Shown here: in pieces, positions 56,531 through 64,000 of the stretch | Numbering within the stretch: position 1 is the first letter of the stretch | Layout: each line of letters starts with the position of its first letter | Source: Dryas octopetala | Lineage: Eukaryota > Streptophyta > Magnoliopsida > Rosales > Rosaceae | NCBI GenBank assembly: GCA_963921425.1 | Contig: OY992838.1 | Location: 14,260,001 to 14,324,000, forward strand | Reading direction: 5' to 3' | Length of the DNA stretch: 64,000 nt | Notes under the pieces: generated by a model | What the model saw: the letters and a program-made list of their open reading frames with translations, nothing else | Databases searched by the model: none | What the model was told of the DNA's origin: nothing | Translations under genes and position numbers: made by a program

Positions 56531-57771
56531 AAGGGAAAAGATTTTGTGCCTTATTAGGGCAAAAGATCTATGTGCCATAATCTGTGACAAAATTATTTTG
56601 CGGAGAGTGTTCTAATAATTTGTGCCCTAATCGTACCCTAATTACATGTCATAGCGACATAAGCTTCTCTAAAGACTCTTTTAACCTCTTTTAAAAAATT
56701 TTAAAACTTAAATGGAATTGAATATTCTATCTTCTACTTGTAATCTCAGTTGTCTAACTTCATTAAACTAGATCCAATGGCCATAAATAAACTTTTTTAA
56801 AAAAAAGAAATTCTTTTTAATTCTTCATCTTCTTCAGATGGAGGTTTTTGGCTTATGGCTCATGGCTACATCATTCATAAGTTACAACTATCAATGTTTT
56901 GCAGTATAGCTGAAAAGTATCACTTTTGTACAAATGATCAATTCATCTGCTTCTTCCTTCTAATAGAAAAACAATTAATGAAGTATAGCTGAAAAGCATG
57001 GGATACTGCTAATTTAGTTTAATGAAGTATAGCTGAGTAGATTGCAGTCATTAGATTGAAATCAAACAGAGGTGATGTTTTGATGAAAGACACTAAAAGT
57101 AAATTGTTACTGGAGAATCAACCCAGAAGAAAATAGATGTGGGATTCGATTGGTCTATAAAATTGAAGGTTTTTAAGTCAATCTCTTCTACTAAATCACC
57201 TAATGATCCAATTTTCTTTTACTTTCCCATTCAAAAGAAGAAAAAAATGGAGTAATAGAGTCGGCCACCTGTTATGTCTTCATGGATTGGAGTATACCCA
57301 TTCATTGTTCTTGATGCTTATAAGAAGGAAGAAGCAGATGAAATTGTAGACGTCAAATTCTTTGGAGACGTCAACAAGATTGAGTTATGAAGAAAAAATT
57401 GTTTCCCAATAAAATCATTCAATGAACTAGTTGAAGGTTTCTCTAATTCTCTAATTCTCTAATTGTTAGATTAAGTTGGATGATTCAGAACTAATGGAAG
57501 AGAAAAGAAGAAGAAAAAGTATTGGAGATGATTTAGGTCTTTGAAGATGATGTCTTTAAATCATAGGGAAAATACAATACATATTTATATTAATTAATTA
57601 AATAGTAATTTTAGCTACTAATTAAATTTGAGTCGAGTAAGATAGTCTTTTAACAATAATCATATTGATCTAATGTGGCAAATATATAATAATGTGTGCA
57701 AAATATTTTTGCCACATCAGATTAGGGCACATAGATCTTGTGCCCTATTAGGGCCCAAAATCTTTTCCCTT
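56531..57771. mobile_element. 1.24-kb element with about 60-base terminal inverted repeats
   Basis: The left end AAGGGAAAAGATTTTGTGCC, then AAAAGATCTATGTGCC, pairs with the right end GGGCACATAGATCTTGTGCC, then CCCAAAATCTTTTCCCTT. The interior includes a three-fold repeat of GAAGTATAGCTGA (56915-57040) and no transposase frame. Superfamily is undecided; a Mutator-like or hAT origin is possible and no clear target duplication is visible. Confidence 0.7.
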
Positions 57772-58457
57772 ATTTTGCATACATCAGTATATATTTGTCA
57801 AATCATATTAATATTATATTTAGTGAAAGACCATCTTATCCATATAAAATTCAATGATTCTTTTTTTTTTTATTCTATATGTTTGATTTATCATATTTTT
57901 CATAGTTCATCATCACATCTACTGATCGATCATCATTCTCATCAATATAGTTAGAGTAATCTTACCACCATGAAAACTATATATTCATGATTTTTTTTTC
58001 TTGATAGACTATTCATGGGAATACTTTTCTAACTAAAACTAGATGTAGATTCAAAAATCATTATAGGCGAATAAAGCCAATAAATTGAGATACCAGAGAA
58101 GGATAAAGCTCACTTGAATTAAACTTTTGATTCACTTAAATTGAAATGCCTTATAAAAATTGAACTTTTGCTCTTATTCGTCCAAAAAATAGATTCTACT
58201 ATGAACACATCATTGTTCTAGCCTTCACAGAAATAGCCCAGGCAGAAGCCCAAAGGGGGCAACAACCCAACAACAACAAACAAAAACAAAAGAATTGTGT
58301 CGATAAAACTAATGTCGTTGGAAAAGAATATATATCGGCTAAACTCTTTTCGAGACCATGGAAGATTTATAATATTTATTAATCAAGTATTTTTCTTTTG
58401 TGATTCTTCGCACATTCTTAAGTTTTGCTTAGATTGCTCATCGTCACTATAAATTTT
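57772..58457. other. intergenic, no gene seen
   Basis: AT-rich; nothing recognised. Confidence 0.3.
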
Positions 58458-58762
58458 TTGGGCCAAAAGCTGTTTTTGGTCCTTGTACTATGGATGAGTT
58501 GCACTTTGGTCCTATAATTTCAATTTGAAGTTTTTAAGGATCATGTTTCCATTAATGTCGCAATCAGGTCCAATCTGTCAAAATCGTCTACTTCATAGCC
58601 AATCAGGTAATGCCACGTCGGCATTTTTCGTCTCGATTTTGACGAATTGGACATGATTGCGACACTAATGTAAACACGGTCCTACAAATGTGCAAATTGA
58701 AATGATTGGACCAAAGTGCTACTTACCCCAAAGTACAGGAACCAAAAGTGACTTTATGCCAA
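58458..58762. mobile_element. about 305-bp inverted-repeat MITE
   Basis: Arms of about 70 bases pair imperfectly: TTTTTGGTCCTTGTACTATG with GCACTTTGGTCC on the left, and GGACCAAAGTGC with CAAAGTACAGGAACCAAAAG on the right. An inner pair (CAAAATCG and CGATTTTG around 58578-58643, with CCACGTCGGCA between) extends the hairpin. No coding content. The duplication at the ends is T-rich and uncertain. Confidence 0.65.
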
Positions 58763-59162
58763 TTTTTCGTGCAAATGACGTTCTAGAAAATTTCTAGTTT
58801 CTGTTCTGTTAGGTGGACCAATACCGAACACAATAACAAATTTCGATGGGTGTCAACTGAATGAGTCATTCGACAGGCAGTCATCAAACAACATACTCTC
58901 ACTCGATTGACATCCATCGAATGGACATATGAAGTATTCATGTTTGGATTCATTAATTCAGTGGGAGTGTTTTGAAAATACTAAACTAATTTGGTGGTTG
59001 GCTACTGAATACTGTCATTGTATTCAGCATACCAGTATCGAATGAACCTCTCCGACATGAATACCCATAAACCTCATTTACCTGCAAAAAACTCCAATTA
59101 ATTCATATAAAAACATCATATTTATCAACAAATATGAAAAATCAATCCAAAAAACTTAGAAA

Positions 59163-59415
59163 TGTTATAAACTAAGAGTGTTTCTCAAAAAGCTTGTGTA
59201 TTCCATCTTTGGTATAGGTGCCTATTTATAGGCTTACGTACAATGATAGGATGGTTAATACAAATCATTAACCACCCATAAATTTGTAGGTTATAAATCA
59301 CTAATTATCACCATTAGTACATAGGTTACAAGAATGTCATTAAGGCATCGGTTACACAATAATGACGATATGATAATGGTGGTCATCCACACATTAATCC
59401 TTATGATTTATAACA
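59163..59415 (-). repeat. 3' LTR of the second copia element
   Basis: 253 bases with perfect 9-base inverted ends (TGTTATAAA...TTTATAACA), taken as the LTR boundaries. On the minus strand CCTATAAATAGGC (about 59230) is a strong TATA box. The purine-rich CCAAGGGGGAG next to it (59416-59427) is the polypurine tract. Confidence 0.75.
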
Positions 59416-59429
59416 CTCCCCCTTGGATG

Positions 59430-61133
59430 TCCACCATACAATGATAGTTACCTCATTAAAACCTTGCTTAGAAAACCCAGTGGGAAAAAACCAAAGCGAA
59501 GGAAAAAGAGTACAACATTATGTGTAGAGATTTGGTGAAAAGGTCCGCTAGATTATCATTGGATCGAATTTACTTGACTTTAATTTGCTGACCTTTTTGA
59601 AGTTCAGGTGTATAAAAGAATTTTGGTGATATATGTTTGGTCATGTCACCTTTGATATATCCTTCCTATATTTGAGCAATACAAGCAGCATTGTCTTCAT
59701 ACATAACAGTTGGAGTGTTTGTTGGAGGTAGATCATATGTGCTTCGGATATGACGAATTACTGATCTTAATCAAACACATTCTCGGCTAGCTTCATGAAT
59801 GGTTAGAGGAAGTAACAACCAATGTTTGCTTTGTAGACCTTCATGAGATTGCTGTATTTCCACAAGTAAACACATATTCAGTTTGGGAGCGGCCCTTGTG
59901 CGGATCAAAGAGATATCCAGAATCTGCATATCCAACAAGACTTAAGCCATTGGAAGATTCACTTGAATAAAATAGACCCATATTTGTTGTTCCACGAAGG
60001 TAACGTAAGATATGTTTGACACCATTCCAATGCCTATGTGTTGGAGCAAAGCTATATCTGGCTAACAAATTCACTGAGAATGATATATCTGGTCTAATAC
60101 ATTGTGCTAAGTATAATAAAGCACTTATTGCACTAAGATATGGCACTTCTAGGCCAAGGATCTTTTCATTATCCTCTTTAGGTTGAAACGGATCTTTTTT
60201 AGTGTCAAGAGATCGGACAACCATTGAAGTGCTTAACGGATGGGCTTTATCCATACTAAAACGTTTTAAAACCTTTTCGATATAGGCTGACTGATGGAAA
60301 AGAATTTCGTTTGTACAATGCTCGATCTGCAGGCCGAGAAAATATTTTGTTTTCCCCATATCCTTCATTTGAAATTCATTTTTCAAATAATCGGCAATTT
60401 TTACAATCTCTTCAGGAGTTCCAATTAAATTCATGTCATCGACATATACTGCCACTATTGCAAATCCAAAACTTGATTTCTTTATAAAAACACAAGGGCA
60501 TATAGGATTATTAATATAACCATTTTTTGTCAAATATTCACTAAGACGATTATACCACATTCACCCAGATTATTTTAACTCATACAATGATCGTCTCAAT
60601 TTGATTGAGTACATATTTCGGGGTTTTGCTTCAGGCAACTTAAATCCTTCTGGGACTTTCATATATATATTGGCATCTAACTCTCCATATAAATATGTTG
60701 TAACAACATCCATAAGTCTCATATCAAGCTTTTCTGAAACTGCGAGACTAATTAAATATCGAAATGTAATTGAGTCCATAACAGGAGAGTATGTTTCCTC
60801 ATAATCAATTTCAGGCCTTTGTGAGAAACCTTGTGCAACGAGACGGGCTTTATATCTTACAATCTCATTTTTCTCATTTCTCTTTCTTGTAAAAACCCAT
60901 TTGTAACCTACAGGGTTAACATTTTCTGGTGTTTGAAGTACAGGTCCAAATACACTACATTTTTCCAAAGAACTTAATTCTGCCTGGATTGCATCCATCC
61001 ATAAAGGCCAATCTTGCCTTTGTCTGCATTCATTAATAGATCTTGGTTCAATATTATCATCAGTTTTTATAATATCAGTAGTTACTGCAAATGAGAATAT
61101 ATCATCAATAATAATCTCATTGTGATCCCACAA
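59430..61133 (-). pseudogene. copia reverse transcriptase and RNase H (second element)
   Basis: The frame 61133-60570 has VGYKWVFTRKRNEKNEIVRY, SPVMDSITFRYLISL and MKVPEGFKLPE. The frame 60560-59841 has FGFAIVAVYVDDMNLIGTPE with the catalytic YVDD intact, LYLAQCIRPDISFSVNLLAR and GYADSGYLFDPHKGRSQ. Between them (about 60570-60555) two stops replace Gln and Arg codons, each one C-to-T change. RNase H residues continue to about 59600 with further stops. It is less decayed than the 27.9-34.4 kb element but still non-coding. Confidence 0.88.
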
Positions 61134-61659
61134 TTCATTAGTGCATGCATAATTTACTGAGATTTCTTTATTGTTAAGTACATGTGCCTCTTCATGGGCT
61201 TGTGTTTCTTCAAGGATATTTTCCCTTTCAGAATTTTAGAAATCATGAAGTGTTGGTTCATTGGTTATTTCTCTTTCAAGAACCTCTTATGGAGCATTCT
61301 CTCTCGGATTTGAATGCACTTTTAATTTCCTCTTACGAGGGGCTGAATCCTTTGAACCTAAAGGTCTGCCACGCTTTAGGCGTGCAACAGAGGACTCATT
61401 TACTGTCACATTAGTTTTTCCAATTGGAACATTAATTCTTGCAAGTGCATTTGCGGCCGGTATATGTGATTTAGTCATTTTTGCTATATCAGTAAATGCA
61501 TCTGGCATTTGATTAGCAATCCTCTAAAGATGTATTATCCTTTGTACCTCATTTTCACACTGAGTTGTACGAGGATCAAGATGAGACATGGTGGATACAT
61601 TCCACGACAATTCACGTTGTTCTTTAGGAACAACCTTTTCTCCCCCTAATGGCGAGAAG
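61134..61659 (-). pseudogene. copia integrase C-terminal region (second element)
   Basis: Carries MPDAFTDIAKMTKSHIPAAN, ARLKRGRPLGSKDSAPRKRK and, upstream, the WNVST-like segment equivalent to 31600-31760 of the first element. It ends abruptly at 61659. Confidence 0.8.
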
Positions 61660-62097
61660 TAGGGGTGGGCACGGTGTGGTTCGGCTTAGTTCACCCCGAG
61701 AACCATGCACCACGCCAGAAATGTTTTCTCGGTGTGGTTCGGTGTTGTGAACCGAACAAAGTAGAGAAAAACCAAACCAAACCAAACCAAACCCTTGCAG
61801 AGACGGTCTGGTTCGGTGCAGCATGCACGATTTTAAAATAAATACAACCTACTTAAAACAAAGTTAAGAACCTACTTAAAAGTTAAAACAAATACAACCT
61901 ACGTAATACTTAAAAGTTACTAGTTTACTACAACCAGAAAAATAACTACAAGTCTACAACCAAACAAAGTTAAGAACCTGCTTTCTTAGTTTCTTTAGGT
62001 ATTACAGGCCAACCAAAAAAATAACAAGTTAAATTACACTAAGTCATTAGTCATCATATTAATATCTAATTAATTATCTATGTCAGGCTGCCAGCAG

Positions 62098-62215
62098 CTC
62101 TAAGCCTTGCACCATGACCTGCACTGCACCATAACCTGCACCATGACCTGCACCTTGTCTGCACCATGACCTGCACCATGACCTACACCATGAGTCCATG
62201 ACATGCACCATCTGC
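62098..62215. repeat. short tandem repeat CTGCACCATGAC
   Basis: A 12-13 base unit occurs about eight times with small changes (TGACCTGCACCATGACCTGC and variants). Confidence 0.8.
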
Positions 62216-62999
62216 CATCAGCCAAGACAGCCAAGGTTCATACATTCCAAAATCCAAGTTCATAATGCCCCCAGTTTCACATACAAAAAAAAAAAAAATC
62301 AGATCACATACAAAAGTAACAAAACAACATCATATTCACATAAAAATCAGATCACATACAAAATCAAATTTTGGTAGTTCACTTACACTTTAAGTTCTTT
62401 AACACTGAGTCATTGAAATGTTGAAGGGGCAGTTTTATTGGAAGTGGCTGAGCTCATGAATTCTGTTAAAAAAAAAAAAAAAACCAAGCGCACAAGTTAA
62501 GCCAAAATGGAAGTGGCTAGGGACTTCTGATTGGGGTTCCATAACTGCCTAAACCCTAAAAAAAAAAACAAGTTGATGTTAACTAAATTACAAATTCAGA
62601 CCCAATTCACATCATAAATGCCATAAACTAAATTACAAATTTACAATTACATGTCCAATTAACATTGCATCTCCAATTAACATGCCCACTGGTTCTAACA
62701 TTGGAAGTTTGGAACAAGAAAAAATACAATAAATGCCCAAGAAATTCATTCAAATGCGAAATGCCCACTGGTATCAACTATCAAGTTTCTATTAAACAAT
62801 AAACATTAATCTTATCAAAGTACTCAAATCTAATAAACTCTTAAATTAAACTCAATAACTCATTATCAAATGCACAATTAACATTTAACACTTTAACACT
62901 TTTAACCCGTAAATCCCAAATGAAAAACCCTAATTCGAACCTTAACTAGTGAATCCCCAAATCAATTGATTCAATTCATGCTAACCAGTAACCAGTGAG

Positions 63000-63360
63000 A
63001 GATGAGAGATAGAAATGAGAGACGAGAGATGAGAGTGTGAGAAGACATACCTTGAAGCTGCGACCTTCGATACTGAGAGAGTGAGAGATGAGATCATGAA
63101 AGGTGAGAAACTGAGAGAGTGTGAGACTGAGAGATAGAGGGCGACCTTCGATACTGAGACTGAGAAATAGATGAGCGTGAGACTGAGAGATAAATGAGCG
63201 TGAGACCTTCGATACCTTGAAGCTGCGACTTTCGATACTGAGACTGTGAGAGATAGAGGGCGGCGCGAGAGACTGATGAGAGTCACAGAGACACAGAGTG
63301 GGGGAGATGAGTGTCTGAGTGAGAGTCTGAGAGATAGAGGGCGGCTCGAGAGAGGGTTCG
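63000..63360. repeat. GA-rich minisatellite with CGACCTTCGATACTGAGA
   Basis: Units mixing GAGAGTGTGAGACTGAGAGA, TAGAGGGCG and ACCTTCGATACTGAGA recur several times. The minus-strand open frame over it (62981-63286) is a by-product of the repeat and is not called a gene. Confidence 0.75.
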
Positions 63361-64000
63361 AGTTTTAGCCTTTTAGGTTTGTCTGAATGAATGTGAATAT
63401 GAATAATGAATATGTGATTTACTGATTTCTAATTTTTTATTTTTGTTTTTGGTATGTTGAGTGTTGACTCTATTCTAATATTACAGACTTTACACTATTA
63501 ATTAGTTTAATTTAGATATGCCACTGTCTGATGAGTGATGAGTGATGAGTGATTTCTAAGTGATTACTAAGTGATCGATTTTGTGATTTTTAATTTGTTC
63601 TTTTTGTTTTTGGTCTATTATAGTATTTATGTATTACTCTATTTGTTTGGTTTTTTTTTTTTTTTTTTTTTTCTGTTTTAGTTATTTGGGGTTTTGTTTG
63701 GGGTTTTGGTAGATTGGGGTTTCGTTTGGGATTTGGGTAGATTGGGGTTTCATTTGGAGTTTTGGCAAATTGGGGTTATAACTTATAAGTTATATCTAAT
63801 ATAAGATTATAATCTGTAACTATATATATTATATAATCTATTTGTTGTCTATTTGTTTGGTTTTTTTAATTTATTTTATTTGGGGTTTAGTTTAGGGTTT
63901 GGGGAGATTGAGATTTCGTTTGGGGTTTGGGCAAATTTGGGTTATAAGTTATAACTATATATAAAATTATATATAACTACTATAGAGTAATGAGTATAGT

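Larger units (their letters stand above)
59163..61659 (-). mobile_element. second Ale-like copia, 5' part displaced by a hAT-like insertion
   Basis: Contains the 3' LTR, polypurine tract, RNase H, reverse transcriptase and the integrase C-terminal part of a minus-strand copia. The sequence stops being copia at 61659 inside the segment equivalent to the leucine-Gly-Gly region after integrase, exactly where TAGGGGTGGGC of another element begins. The upstream half and 5' LTR are expected beyond the window. Confidence 0.85.
61660..64000. mobile_element. hAT-like element, left end only; runs past the window
   Basis: Begins TAGGGGTGGGCACGGTGTGG with GGTTCGGT-rich subterminal sequence and their inverses (61660-61830), the same style as the hAT element at 7551. 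It contains a tandem CTGCACCATGAC repeat (62098-62215) and a GA-rich minisatellite (63000-63360). From 63660 on, GGGGTTTCGTTTGGGGTTTG-like sequence repeats. No transposase frame was found in the part seen. The 8 bases just before it, GCGAGAAG, should recur after its other end. Confidence 0.6.

Noticed and set aside
62981-63286. 101-codon Ser/Leu-rich minus-strand frame
   Set aside because: It covers a GA-rich minisatellite; no domain and repeat-derived composition.

Overview
The window looks like repeat-rich, AT-rich nuclear DNA from a flowering plant, most likely a eudicot. The evidence is plant-specific gene families (DUF247, DUF674, B3/REM, 2-oxoglutarate dioxygenase, 3-ketoacyl-CoA synthase, UGT85 glycosyltransferase, an EMB3103/At1g10910-like PPR protein), Ale-like Ty1/copia and chromovirus Ty3/gypsy retrotransposons, TRIMs, SINEs, hAT-type MITEs, and intron-containing genes with GT-AG borders. 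The species cannot be named from the sequence alone.

Only two genes look intact. One is a three-exon 2-oxoglutarate/Fe(II)-dependent dioxygenase (37684-40396, + strand, 309 aa). The other is a single-exon 3-ketoacyl-CoA synthase (47115-48476, + strand, 453 aa) with a complete Cys-His-Asn triad and a (GA)49 tract just upstream. All other recognisable plant genes are broken: a DUF247 gene with two single-base frameshifts (4415-5718), a DUF674 relic (about 9575-10345), a B3-domain exon (25564-25801), two UGT85-like fragments inside a local duplication (41126-41560 and 44868-45120), and three exons of a PPR gene (50668-52376).

Layout. 0-7.5 kb: tandem repeats, a possible first exon, a 0.7-kb foldback element, two TRIM-type LTRs and the DUF247 pseudogene. 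7.5-9 kb: a 1,235-bp hAT element with an exact 8-bp target duplication. 9.5-13.3 kb: DUF674 relic, a 95-bp SINE with a 13-bp target duplication, and old LTR-like repeats. 13.3-18.7 kb: a full-length but dead chromovirus with a CCATT target duplication. 18.7-25.5 kb: AT-rich DNA, a TIR element and an LTR-like stretch with a 29-base match to half of initiator tRNA-Met. 25.5-27.5 kb: B3 exon and a copia gag fragment. 27.9-34.4 kb: a full-length dead copia with an ATAGG duplication. 34.6-37.2 kb: another copia gag fragment and overlapping inverted-repeat elements. 37.6-48.5 kb: the dioxygenase, the UGT duplications, a tandem repeat array and the KCS gene. 50-53.6 kb: PPR pseudogene, SINE, small TRIM and LINE remnant. 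54.57-56.0 kb: a TRIM array (LTR-internal-LTR-internal-LTR) flanked by CTTAT and carrying two later MITE insertions. 56.5-59 kb: two TIR elements. 59.16-61.66 kb: the 3' half of a second copia, cut by a hAT-like element that runs out of the window.

The genes do not form a pathway cluster that I can demonstrate. The strongest signals are structural: layered insertions whose boundaries can be read to the base, a strong bias of retrotransposon stop codons toward C-to-T (deamination-type) changes, and loss of a catalytic reverse-transcriptase Asp in two unrelated elements. I found no convincing new multi-gene system.
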